Shown one piece after another: positions 47,420 through 55,839 of a DNA stretch of 64,000 nucleotides (within the stretch, counting starts at the first letter, position 1; each line of letters begins with the position of its first letter). The notes under the pieces were generated by a model. The model did no database searches. It was given only the letters and a program-made list of their open reading frames with translations, and had not been told where the DNA came from. The position numbers were made by a program, and so were the translations under genes. Source of the DNA: CAVTGO01 sp963734275 (GTDB lineage Bacteria > Actinomycetota > UBA4738 > HRBIN12); NCBI GenBank assembly GCA_963734275.1, contig CAVTGO010000001.1, positions 55,480 to 119,479 on the forward strand, given 5' to 3'.

Positions 47420-47437
47420 TCGTTCGGCACCGAACGA
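47420..47437. promoter_or_regulatory. Perfect inverted repeat, putative operator of the hpaE operon
   Basis: TCGTTCGGCACCGAACGA is two perfect 8-bp arms around a CA spacer. It lies about 25 bp upstream of the hpaE-like coding sequence, in the divergent interval before the threonine dehydratase gene. Size and symmetry fit a dimeric repressor such as IclR, TetR or MarR type. No regulator gene is next to it. The remaining ~200 bp of the interval shows no gene. Confidence 0.5.
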
Positions 47438-47633
47438 TATGGAGGGCGGGTCAGAACGTCAAGCTGCAGCTGAGCCGTCAGACGGCGGTCCCCATCCCTC
47501 GACGCTGAAGGCGCCCCTGGTCACACCCGTGGTCGCATCCACCACGACGGTCCACGTGGAGCCGGCGCATGCGGGCGGTGCGCCAGCCGGTCCAAAGCGC
47601 GGGACACAGACAGGTCCGTGATTGGATGCAGCG

Positions 47634-48567
47634 ATGACGATCCTACGAGCCGACGTAGACGCCGCTCACCAGCGGATCGGCGGCCGGGTCCGTCGGACCC
47701 CCGTCCTCGAGCTCGGCGAGCGGGCCTTCGGCGTCCCCGGCCACCTCACCCTGAAGCTCGAGCTCCTCCAGCACACGGGCTCGTTCAAACCGCGCGGCGC
47801 GTTCAACAAGCTCCTTGCGTCCGAGGTGCCGCCGGTCGGCGTCATCGCGGCCTCCGGCGGGAACTTCGGGCTCGCGGTCGCCTACGCCGCGCGCGAGCTC
47901 GGTCACCCTGCCGAGGTGTTCGTCCCCTCGACCTCGCCGCAGGTCAAGGCCGACAAGATCCGATCGTTCGGCGCCGAGGTCCGCGTGATCGAGGGCTACT
48001 ACGACGACGCGCTACCCGCCAGCACCGAGCGCGCGGCCGAGACGGGCGCGCTGGTGATGCACGCGTTCGACCAGCCGGAGGTGGTCGCGGGCCAGGGCAC
48101 GATCGGCCGCGAACTCTCCGAGCAGGTCCCGGACGCGGACACCGTGCTCGTCGCGATCGGTGGCGGCGGGTCTGATCGGCGGCATCGCCGCGTGGTACGC
48201 GAGCGACACCCGCGTCGTGGGCGTCGAGCCCGAAACCTCCACGTGCATGACCGCCGCCCTCGTCGCCGGTCGGCCGGTCGAGGTCGAGGTGAGCGGTCAT
48301 GCGGCCGACTCGCTCGGAACCCGGAAGGCAGGCGACATCGCGTTCGCCGTCGTCTCCGAGCACGTCGAGCGGATCGTCCTCGTCGATGACGACGCGATCC
48401 GCGAGGCGCAGCGGCGCCTCTGGGACGAGGCGCGCCTGTTCGCGGAGCCCGGTGGGGCGGCGGCGCTTGCCGCGCTCATCGCCGGCGCGTACGTCCCCGA
48501 GCCGGACGAGCGCGTCGTGGCGCTCGTCTGCGGGGCCAACGGCGACCGGTCGGTGGTGGGCGACTAG
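47634..48567 (+). CDS. Threonine/serine dehydratase (PLP), frameshifted once
   Basis: The ATG at 47634 opens MTILRADVDAAHQRIGGRVR, with PLP Lys in HTGSFKPRGAFNKLL, the substrate loop AASGGNFGLAVAYAARELG and the Gly-rich phosphate loop VAIGGGG. One extra G near 48172 shifts the frame; after it GLIGGIAAWYASDTRVVGVE continues to EPGGAAALAALIAG and the TAG at 48565-48567. No C-terminal ACT domain is present, so it is the catabolic or ammonia-lyase type. The last ~92 bp overlap the opposing aminopeptidase gene. Confidence 0.85.
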
Positions 48568-51118
48568 GAGCGAACGCCTCGGCGAGCTCGGCGGCGGCGC
48601 GCCGTCGGAGCTCGGCGTTCACGCGCTGGCGCTCGAGGTGCTGCTGGAGCTGCATCCCCGACTGCGGGACCTCGTGCTCGCGGAAGAAGGCCGCCGTGTC
48701 CTCGACGAGCTCCGGCGTGGCGAGGAACCGCACGCCCTCGGCGACGTAGACGAGCGTCGAGGGCGCGATGCGCCGCTCGATGTCGGACCAGCGCTCCTTC
48801 ACGAACGCCCACGCCAGGTCGCCGTGCTCGCGGTTCGCGATCGCGCGGCCGAGGAGGCCCGGCACGTTCTGAGCCCGCACGTCGTCCGTGAGCGCCATCC
48901 GCATCGTGCGCTCCAGCAGGTCCGGCTTCCGGAAGTCCGCCAGCGTGTAGAGGTACCGCAGCTGCTCCTGCGGCGTCGCGGCGACCTCGCGGGCCTCGAG
49001 GTGCCGCTCGTAGTCCTCCTCCGTCCCCCACGCGGCGATCACGGCCACCGCGGCCGAGGCGAGCGAGGCATCCACGTCCGCGCCGGCGCGCGACTCGCGC
49101 TCGATCTCGCGCGCGAGGGCCTGCGCGTTCGGGTCGGCGCCGAGGATGCCGAGCGACGACAGCAGCGCGCCCCGGAGCGGCTTGTCGAGCTCGCGCTCGC
49201 CCTCCCTCGGCTCCCAGCCCACGCGCTGGAGCGCCGGGCCGACCAGCGAGCGCACGAACGAGCGGAAGCGCTCGCGGGGCTGGCCCTCGAGGAACCGCTC
49301 GCACCAGCCGAGACCCTGCAGCAGCGCCTGCCAGACCGGGAGCTCCGCCTCGCCCTCGAACGCGGCGGCGAACCGGCAGAACGCCGCCGCGGAGCCGCGC
49401 CCGGCCATGACGGCGGCCCACGTGTCGTCGACGAGCTGCGAACGCTCGTCGGTGGACAGGCCCTCGAGCTCGCCGGTGATCCGCGCGAGGAGCACCTCGT
49501 CGTACCGGACGCGCGTGAACGCGTGCGCGCCGGCATTGACCACGACGGGATCGTCGCCTTCGAGGACAACGCTCGTGCCGCCGGGCTCGATCAGGACCGG
49601 CGCCGTCTTCGATCCCGTGCGCACCAGCAGCGGTACGTCCCACGAGGCGTCGCTGGAACCGTCGCGCGACATCCGGTAGCGGCGCTGCGTGAGCGCCACC
49701 GAGCCGTCGGAACGCAGCTCGGTCGTGATCTCGGGGTAGCCGCCCTGGAAGATCCATCCGTCCATGATCCTGCGGACCGGTTCGCCGCTGGCCGCCTCGA
49801 TCGCGTCCCACAGGTCGTGGGTCTCGGTGTTGCCGAACCGATGCTCGGTGAGGTACCGGCGGATCCCGTCACGGAAGCGCTCGGCGCCCAGGTACTGCTC
49901 GAGCATCCGCAGAACGGCCGCGCCCTTCGTGTACGTGAGCACGTCGAACATGCCCGCGGCATCGTCGGGCGAGTGCACCGGATACTCGATCGGACGCGTG
50001 CTTTCCAGGGCATCGACCTCGTAGGCGATCGCGCGCGCTCGCAGGAACGAGCTCCACCGCTCCCAGTCGGGCCGGTACGCGTCCACCGCGAGCAGCTCCA
50101 TGAGCGTCGCGAAGGCCTCGTTCAGCCAGATCCCGTTCCACCAGCGCATCGTCACGAGGTCGCCGAACCACATGTGGGCGATCTCGTGCGCGATCACGTC
50201 CGCGACCGAGGCGAGCTCGGGCTGGGTCGCCTTGTGCGGATCGACGAGGAGCAGGCTCTCCCGGTACGTGATGCAGCCGAGGTTCTCCATCGCGCCCTGC
50301 GCGAAGTCGGGCAGGGCCACCATGTCGAGCTTGTCCCCCGGGTAGTCGATCCCGTAGTAGTCGCGGAAGAAGCGCAGGCAGAAGGCGCCCACCTCCAGCG
50401 CGAACGACGTCAGGTGCGCCTTCCCGGGCTGGTGCACGATGCGCAAAGGGATGCCGTCCACGTCGACCGCCTGGGTCGCCTCGAGCGGACCCACGACGAA
50501 CGCCGCGAGGTACGTGGACATGGGCATCGTCTCGGCGAACCGGACGCGGACGCGGCCGTCGCCGAGGTCCTCGCGCTCGACCTCGGCGCCGTTCGAGATG
50601 GCGAGCAGTCCGTCGGGCACCACCAAGGTCACGCCGAACACCGCCTTGGCATCCGGCTCGTCCCAGCTCGGGAACGCCCTGCGGGCGTCGGTGGACTCGA
50701 GCTGCGTCGTCGCGATCACGCGCTCGGCGCCGTCATCGTCCTTGTAGGTCGAGCGGTAGAACCCCGTCATCCGGTCCGACAGCGTTCCGTCGAACCCGAG
50801 GTGCAGCGTCCACTCGCCGGGCTCGGCCGTGCCCGAGAGCCGGAGGTGTGCGCGCTCGGACTCCGCATCCATCCGAACCTCGGTCACCTCGAGGCGGCCG
50901 CCGGGTCCCTCCAGCCACCCATCGTGGATCTCGAGCTCGTCGGCGTTCAGGACGACCTCGTCGACGGGCTGGAGGACCCGGACGCGGACGTCCTCGGAAC
51001 CCGAGAAGGTCCCGGCGTCCAGGTCGGGTTCGAGCGTGAGGTCGTAGCGGCTGGGGACGACGGTGGCGGGCAGGCGGTACCGCGACTCGTCGTCTGAAGG
51101 CGCGACGGGCTCCGTCAC
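48476..51118 (-). CDS. pepN: Aminopeptidase N, M1 family
   Basis: The ~880-residue protein starts at a GTG at 51118, one base after the ilvE stop. It has the GAMENLG exopeptidase motif and the zinc site HEIAHMWFGDLV with the third ligand Glu in NEAFATLMELL 19 residues on. The C-terminal ERAP1-type helical region runs to LRRRAAAELAEAF. After this, about 30 Arg/Pro-rich residues extend over the 3' end of the threonine dehydratase gene, which looks like readthrough past a lost stop caused by an indel near 48570. It removes N-terminal residues from peptides. Confidence 0.88.
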   Translation of the reverse strand: MTEPVAPSDDESRYRLPATVVPSRYDLTLEPDLDAGTFSGSEDVRVRVLQPVDEVVLNADELEIHDGWLEGPGGRLEVTEVRMDAESERAHLRLSGTAEPGEWTLHLGFDGTLSDRMTGFYRSTYKDDDGAERVIATTQLESTDARRAFPSWDEPDAKAVFGVTLVVPDGLLAISNGAEVEREDLGDGRVRVRFAETMPMSTYLAAFVVGPLEATQAVDVDGIPLRIVHQPGKAHLTSFALEVGAFCLRFFRDYYGIDYPGDKLDMVALPDFAQGAMENLGCITYRESLLLVDPHKATQPELASVADVIAHEIAHMWFGDLVTMRWWNGIWLNEAFATLMELLAVDAYRPDWERWSSFLRARAIAYEVDALESTRPIEYPVHSPDDAAGMFDVLTYTKGAAVLRMLEQYLGAERFRDGIRRYLTEHRFGNTETHDLWDAIEAASGEPVRRIMDGWIFQGGYPEITTELRSDGSVALTQRRYRMSRDGSSDASWDVPLLVRTGSKTAPVLIEPGGTSVVLEGDDPVVVNAGAHAFTRVRYDEVLLARITGELEGLSTDERSQLVDDTWAAVMAGRGSAAAFCRFAAAFEGEAELPVWQALLQGLGWCERFLEGQPRERFRSFVRSLVGPALQRVGWEPREGERELDKPLRGALLSSLGILGADPNAQALAREIERESRAGADVDASLASAAVAVIAAWGTEEDYERHLEAREVAATPQEQLRYLYTLADFRKPDLLERTMRMALTDDVRAQNVPGLLGRAIANREHGDLAWAFVKERWSDIERRIAPSTLVYVAEGVRFLATPELVEDTAAFFREHEVPQSGMQLQQHLERQRVNAELRRRAAAELAEAFAPSRPPPTGRRWPRRRAPRRARPARGRTRRR

Positions 51119-51119
51119 G

Positions 51120-52046
51120 TCAGTCGGTAACGTACGTGAGCCAGTCGGCGTACTTCTCCGTCTCGCCCTTGGTGGCGGCGAAGAAGGCGCCCTGCAGCTC
51201 CTTGGTGACCGGCCCGCGGTGCCCCTCGCCGACCGCGCGGTCGTCCACCTCGCGGATCGGCGTGATCTCGGCGGCGGTGCCGGTGAAGAAGACCTCGTCG
51301 GCGTTGTAGAGATCCGTGCGGACCAGGTTCTCCTCGCGGACGTCATAGCCGAGGTCGCGGGCGATCGCGATCACGCTGCCGCGCGTGATGCCGTCCAGGC
51401 ACCCGGCCTGGATCGGCGGTGTCGTGAGCGCGCCGTCGCGCACGACGAAGACGTTCTCGCCCGAGCCGTCGGTGATGAAGCCGGCCTCGTTCAGCATGAT
51501 CGCCTCGTCGTAGCCGGCCTTCAGGCTCTCGACCTTGGCGAGCACGCTGTTGATGTACTGACCGGAGGCCTTCGCGGCGGCCGGGAGCGCGTTCTGCGAG
51601 TTGCGCCGCCAGCTGCTGATCTTGATCCGGACACCCTGCTCGAGGGCCTCCTCGCCGAGGTACGCGCCCCACGGCCAGACCGCGATGAACATGTTGACCG
51701 GCGCGTTCAACGGGTTCACACCCATCTCGCCGTAGCCGCGCATGGCCACGGGCCGGATGTAGCAGGCGTTCAGGGCGTTGGCGCGGATGACCTCCTTGGT
51801 GGCGTCGGTGACGGCCTCGAGCGAGTACGGGAGGTCCATGTGATAGAGCTTGGCCGAGCGGTAGAACCGCTTCAGATGCTCGCCGAGGTGCCACACGGCC
51901 GCGCCGCGCGAGGTCTCGTACGCCCGGATGCCTTCGAAGATCCCGCTGCCGTAGTGGATCGCATGGGACAGGACGTGGACCTTCGCGTCGTGCCAATCCA
52001 CGAGCTCGCCGTCCATCCAGATCTTCTCGACCTCGGTGATGGGCAT
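51120..52046 (-). CDS. ilvE: Branched-chain amino acid aminotransferase
   Basis: The 308-residue fold-type IV PLP enzyme has HVLSHAIHYGSGIFEGIRAY, RPVAMRGYGEMGVN, the PLP Lys159 in AAAKASGQYINSVLAK, DEAIMLNEAGFITDGSGENVF and FFTGTAAEITPIREVD. This is the standard IlvE layout. It makes or breaks Leu, Ile and Val. It is part of a leftward series, 81 bp after the methyltransferase gene. Confidence 0.95.
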   Translation of the reverse strand: MPITEVEKIWMDGELVDWHDAKVHVLSHAIHYGSGIFEGIRAYETSRGAAVWHLGEHLKRFYRSAKLYHMDLPYSLEAVTDATKEVIRANALNACYIRPVAMRGYGEMGVNPLNAPVNMFIAVWPWGAYLGEEALEQGVRIKISSWRRNSQNALPAAAKASGQYINSVLAKVESLKAGYDEAIMLNEAGFITDGSGENVFVVRDGALTTPPIQAGCLDGITRGSVIAIARDLGYDVREENLVRTDLYNADEVFFTGTAAEITPIREVDDRAVGEGHRGPVTKELQGAFFAATKGETEKYADWLTYVTD

Positions 52047-52127
52047 CTCGGAGCCTCCTCGCCGGCGTTCGGGGCGGTCCGGACCGCCCGGTCGGGCAAG
52101 GATAGCGGCTGCCGGGCTCCCCGCCGA

Positions 52128-52904
52128 CTACGGGAGGTCGTAGGCCCGCCAGACGATCGCGTGCTCCCACGGACGGACCTCGTCGAGAGGACCGAACCGA
52201 TCCTCGACCCAGGGCCGGAGCTGTCCGACCGTGCGTCGGCGGACGTCGTCGGGGAGCCCCCATGTCCAGGAGAACAGGTTCTGCTCGATCTCGGCCAGGA
52301 ACTCGCGGGACGACTCCTCACCGCTTTCCCGGACGGGCGGGAGCTCGCGAACGACCGACCCGTGGCGCGCCATCTCGGCGTCCAGCTCGCCGACGGCGCC
52401 CCAGTCGAGCCCCACCGGGGTGACCGGGACGCCCGTCAGCTCCGCGAACCGTTCCTGGATCTCGCGACGCGGGCCACCGTATGCGCCGAGGTTCGCCAGG
52501 AACACCCCGCTCGGCTCGACGACCCGCACGATCTCGGCGAGCACGCCGCGCCAGTCGGGGATGAGGTGGAGGACCCACCGCAGGTAGGCGGCGCCGAACA
52601 CGTCGTCCGGGAACGGCAGCCGCGTCGCATCGCCCACCCCGAGCGGGAACGGCGGTGCGCCTCCGGCCTTCTCGAGGAGCTTGCCGAGCATCGGGGCCGA
52701 GATGTCGAGGCCGTGCACGTCGACGCCGGCCCCGTGCAGCGGGAGCGCGAGCAGGCCGGTCCCGACGCCGACCTCCAGCACGCGGCCCCGGTCGCGCAGT
52801 TCGTCGGAGACCACCTCGATCGTGCGCGCCATCGCCTCCTCGGAGATGGCGCGCGTGGCGTCGTAGAACTCGGCCGCGCGATCGAACCGGACCGACCCGC
52901 TCAT
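52128..52904 (-). CDS. SAM-dependent methyltransferase
   Basis: The 258-residue class I methyltransferase has the SAM motif VLEVGVGTGLLALPLHG, then DVHGLDISAPMLGKL, GDATRLPFPDDVF and AAYLRWVLHLIPDW. The pattern resembles UbiE/Methyltransf_11 proteins acting on small molecules. The substrate is unknown. It starts 10 bp after the first DmdA-like gene, so it may act in the same pathway. Confidence 0.85.
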   Translation of the reverse strand: MSGSVRFDRAAEFYDATRAISEEAMARTIEVVSDELRDRGRVLEVGVGTGLLALPLHGAGVDVHGLDISAPMLGKLLEKAGGAPPFPLGVGDATRLPFPDDVFGAAYLRWVLHLIPDWRGVLAEIVRVVEPSGVFLANLGAYGGPRREIQERFAELTGVPVTPVGLDWGAVGELDAEMARHGSVVRELPPVRESGEESSREFLAEIEQNLFSWTWGLPDDVRRRTVGQLRPWVEDRFGPLDEVRPWEHAIVWRAYDLP

Positions 52905-52914
52905 CCGGGCGAGG

Positions 52915-54072
52915 CTACGATTTCGGGATGTCCTTGGCCGGATCCACGAACGGGAGCGGCGCCACCGTCACCGGCACCCGGCCGCGAGGCGTCTCGGCCT
53001 CGAACGACGAGCCGGGCTCCCGCCAGCGGATCGGCACCCACGCGTACCCGATGTTACGCTCGAGCCTCGGGGACCACGCCCCCGCCGTGATCCGCCCGAG
53101 CGCGGCGTCGCCCTTGAACACGGTCCAGAAGTCGTTCAGCGCACCCTCGTCGGTCATCGGGTCGCCGCCGATGTCCACCCCGACGAGCTTGCGGTCGAGG
53201 AGGTCGCCGTCGCGGATCTCCTCCAGGCGCGTCCGGCCGATGAAGTCGGCCTCCTGGTCCCACTCGACGAACTTCTCCAGGCCGCTCACGTGCAGCGGCG
53301 TGTCCTCGACGCGGATGTCCGAGCCGTAGTTGAAGATCCCCGCCTCGATCCGCCGGGCCTCGCTGGGCGCGATCACGCGCATGCCGTACGGCTCGCCCGC
53401 CGAGAACACGCGCTCGAACAGCTCGTCGCCGCGACTCGGGTTCTGCCCGTACACCTCGTAGCCGACCTCGCCGGTCCAGCCGGTGCGGCTGATCACCACC
53501 TGGATGCCGTCCACCTCGGCCTCGGCGCAGAAGTAGTAACGGAGGTCGGCCACCGCGTCGCCGAACAGGTCCCGGATCACGTCCTTGCTCTTCGGCCCCT
53601 GCACCTGCATCGGCGCGACGTCGGCCTCGAAGATCGCCGCGTCCATCCCGTTCCCGCCCGCCACGCCGGCGAGGTAGAGGAGCGCGTCCGAGTCCGCGAG
53701 CGCCAGCCAGAACCGGTTCTCGTCCAGGCGGAGGAGCACGGGATCGTTCACGATGCCACCCCACGGCGCCGTGAGCAGCACGTAGCGGGCCTGCATGACC
53801 TCGACCCTCGTGAGGTCGCGGCAGGTGACGAGGTTCACCAGGTCGAACGCGTCGGGCCCCCGGACCTCGATGCACCGCTCGACCGAGACGTCCCACAGCG
53901 TCACGCCGGTGCGCAGCGCCTCGTACTCGGTGATCGGGTCGTCGTAGAGCGTCGGCAGCAGCATGTGGTTGTAGAGGCCCCAGCTCTTGCACCCGTGCCG
54001 CTTGGTGGCTTCGAAGTACGGCGACTTGCGGTACCACGGCTGGACGTAGAACGTGAACGTTTCGGATGCCAT
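52915..54072 (-). CDS. DmdA-like/GcvT-family tetrahydrofolate-dependent demethylase, paralogue 1
   Basis: The 385-residue protein has the GcvT fold with the DmdA-type start WYRKSPYFEATKRHGCKSWG and LYNHMLLPTLYDDPI, VTLWDVSVERCIEVRGPDAF, GGIVNDPVLLRLDENRFWLA, MQVQGPKSKDVIRDLFG and SRTGWTGEVGYEVYGQNPSR. DmdA moves a methyl from dimethylsulfoniopropionate to THF; related proteins use other methylated compounds, so the substrate is open. It is a clear paralogue of the protein at 54694-55839, with which it shares most motifs. Confidence 0.82.
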   Translation of the reverse strand: MASETFTFYVQPWYRKSPYFEATKRHGCKSWGLYNHMLLPTLYDDPITEYEALRTGVTLWDVSVERCIEVRGPDAFDLVNLVTCRDLTRVEVMQARYVLLTAPWGGIVNDPVLLRLDENRFWLALADSDALLYLAGVAGGNGMDAAIFEADVAPMQVQGPKSKDVIRDLFGDAVADLRYYFCAEAEVDGIQVVISRTGWTGEVGYEVYGQNPSRGDELFERVFSAGEPYGMRVIAPSEARRIEAGIFNYGSDIRVEDTPLHVSGLEKFVEWDQEADFIGRTRLEEIRDGDLLDRKLVGVDIGGDPMTDEGALNDFWTVFKGDAALGRITAGAWSPRLERNIGYAWVPIRWREPGSSFEAETPRGRVPVTVAPLPFVDPAKDIPKS

Positions 54073-54117
54073 CGGTCGCTCCTCGGTCGTGGTGGGACGG
54101 TCGCGCGAGCCTAGCGG

Positions 54118-54660
54118 CTAGTTGAGCGTGGGGTCGAGCGGCATCGTCGACAGGAGCTCGTAGTCCGGGCCCTTGCGACGCAGGACGCGAGCCCAGAGGC
54201 CCTGGGGATCCGGTGTGAAGACGTCCTCGGGCTCGGCCGGCTCGATGAACCAGGAGCCCTCCGCGAGCTCAGCCTCGAGCTGTCCCGCTCCCCACCCGGC
54301 GTGGCCGGCGAACACGCGGGCCCGGCGCAGGGCGCCGAGGTCGTCCGGGTCGGCTTCGTCCGGCACGAACCCGATCGAGCCGAACGCCACCACGCTGGCA
54401 CGCGCGGGATCTTCGAAGTCGGCGACGACCACAGCCGACGTGGGCTGGACCGGGCCGCCCAGGAACAGGGCGGCGTCCTCATCGACCAGCGGGGCGAGCG
54501 GCGGGGCGGCCTCCCCGACCGTGAGCGGCGCCTCGCGGTTCAAGATCACGCCGACGGCACCCTCCTCGTCGTGGTGGCCGATCAGGACGACCGTGCGCCG
54601 GAAGTTGGGGTCCCACAGGGACGGCCCCGCGATCAGCAGCTTGCCGCCGAGCGATTCCAT
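54118..54660 (-). CDS. YqgE/AlgH family protein (UPF0301)
   Basis: The 180-residue protein has the family start SLGGKLLIAGPSLWDPNFRR, GHHDEEGAVGVILNREAPL, FLGGPVQPTSAVVVADF and RVFAGHAGWGAGQLEAELAEG. AlgH/YqgE proteins are conserved but without a settled function. It lies between the two DmdA-like paralogues on the same strand, an unexpected insertion in that pair. Confidence 0.92.
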   Translation of the reverse strand: MESLGGKLLIAGPSLWDPNFRRTVVLIGHHDEEGAVGVILNREAPLTVGEAAPPLAPLVDEDAALFLGGPVQPTSAVVVADFEDPARASVVAFGSIGFVPDEADPDDLGALRRARVFAGHAGWGAGQLEAELAEGSWFIEPAEPEDVFTPDPQGLWARVLRRKGPDYELLSTMPLDPTLN

Positions 54661-54693
54661 CCACCCATCATGGCGCGGCGGCCCGACGGACGC

Positions 54694-55839
54694 CTACGAC
54701 TTCGGGACGTCCTTGTTCGGATCGAGGAACGGCAGCGCCGCGGTCGTGGCGGGCACCGGCCCGTCGGGCGAGACGAGCTCGAGCTCGGTCCCGGGCTCGG
54801 CGAGGCCGATCGGCACCCACGCGTAGCCGATGTTCTGCTTCAGCCGGAACGAGTGGCTCGCGCTGGTGAGCTTCCCGACGACCTCGCCGCCGTGCCGGAC
54901 GGGCCAGAAGTCCTCGAGCCACATCCGGAACGGCTCGCCGCCGATCTCCACCCCGACGAGCTTGCGGTCCACCCCCTCGGCCGCGACCCGCTGGAGCGCC
55001 TCCTTGCCGATGAAGTCGGCCGAGAACTCCACGAGCCGCTCCATCCCGGTCACGTGGAACGGCGTGTCCTCGACGCCCATGTCGTTGCCGTAGTTGAAGA
55101 TCCCGGCCTCCAGACGTCGCTGATCGCTGGGCGCGATCGCACGGATGTCGTGTGGCTCGCCTGCCGCCATCACGCGATCCCAGAGCTCGTTACCACGCGA
55201 GCCGTCGCGCAGGTAGATCTCGTAGCCCACCTCGCCGGTCCAGCCGGTGCGGCTGACGACGACGGGGATGCCGTCGAGGTCGCCCTCCCAGCAGAAGTAG
55301 TACCGCAGGCCCGCGACCTCCTCGCCGAACAGGTCACGGATCACGTCCTTGCTCTTCGGGCCTTGGACCTGCAGGGGCGAGACGTCCGGTTCGTGGAGCT
55401 CCACGTCCATACCCGCGAACGCCTGGACCCCGAGCGTATACAGCAGCGCGTCCGAGTCCGCGAGCGAGAGCCAGAAATGGTTCTCGCCCAGGCGGAGCAG
55501 GATCGGGTCGTTCACGATCCCGCCGTTCGGCGCGATGATCGGCGCGTACTTGCACTGCAGGACCGCGCAGGTCGAGAGGTCACGGCACGTGAGGAGCTGC
55601 GTGAACCGCGCGGCATCGGGCCCGGTGATCTCCACCTGGCGCTCGACGGCGACGTCCCAGAGCGTGACGTGTTCGAGCAGGTGCCGGTACTCCTTCTCGT
55701 CGTCGTCGTACAGCGTCGGGATCAGCATGTGGTTGTACAGGTCCCAGCTGGTGCACCCGGCCTCGACGGTGCGCTGCCAGTACGGCGACTTGCGGTACCA
55801 ACTCGCCGTGTAGAACGTGAAGGCGTACGGCTCCTTCAT
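54694..55839 (-). CDS. DmdA-like/GcvT-family demethylase, paralogue 2
   Basis: The 381-residue protein starts at an ATG overlapping the FAD-protein stop by 4 nt. It has FYTASWYRKSPYWQRTVEAG, LYNHMLIPTLYDDDEKEY, VTLWDVAVERQVEITGPDAA, GGIVNDPILLRLGENHFWLS, LQVQGPKSKDVIRDLFG, SRTGWTGEVGYEIY and NYGNDMGVEDTPFHV. These segments are close to DmdA, the DMSP demethylase, though the family includes dimethylglycine- and sarcosine-type activities too. The coupling to the FAD oxidoreductase suggests that the pair oxidises and demethylates one substrate. Confidence 0.84.
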   Translation of the reverse strand: MKEPYAFTFYTASWYRKSPYWQRTVEAGCTSWDLYNHMLIPTLYDDDEKEYRHLLEHVTLWDVAVERQVEITGPDAARFTQLLTCRDLSTCAVLQCKYAPIIAPNGGIVNDPILLRLGENHFWLSLADSDALLYTLGVQAFAGMDVELHEPDVSPLQVQGPKSKDVIRDLFGEEVAGLRYYFCWEGDLDGIPVVVSRTGWTGEVGYEIYLRDGSRGNELWDRVMAAGEPHDIRAIAPSDQRRLEAGIFNYGNDMGVEDTPFHVTGMERLVEFSADFIGKEALQRVAAEGVDRKLVGVEIGGEPFRMWLEDFWPVRHGGEVVGKLTSASHSFRLKQNIGYAWVPIGLAEPGTELELVSPDGPVPATTAALPFLDPNKDVPKS

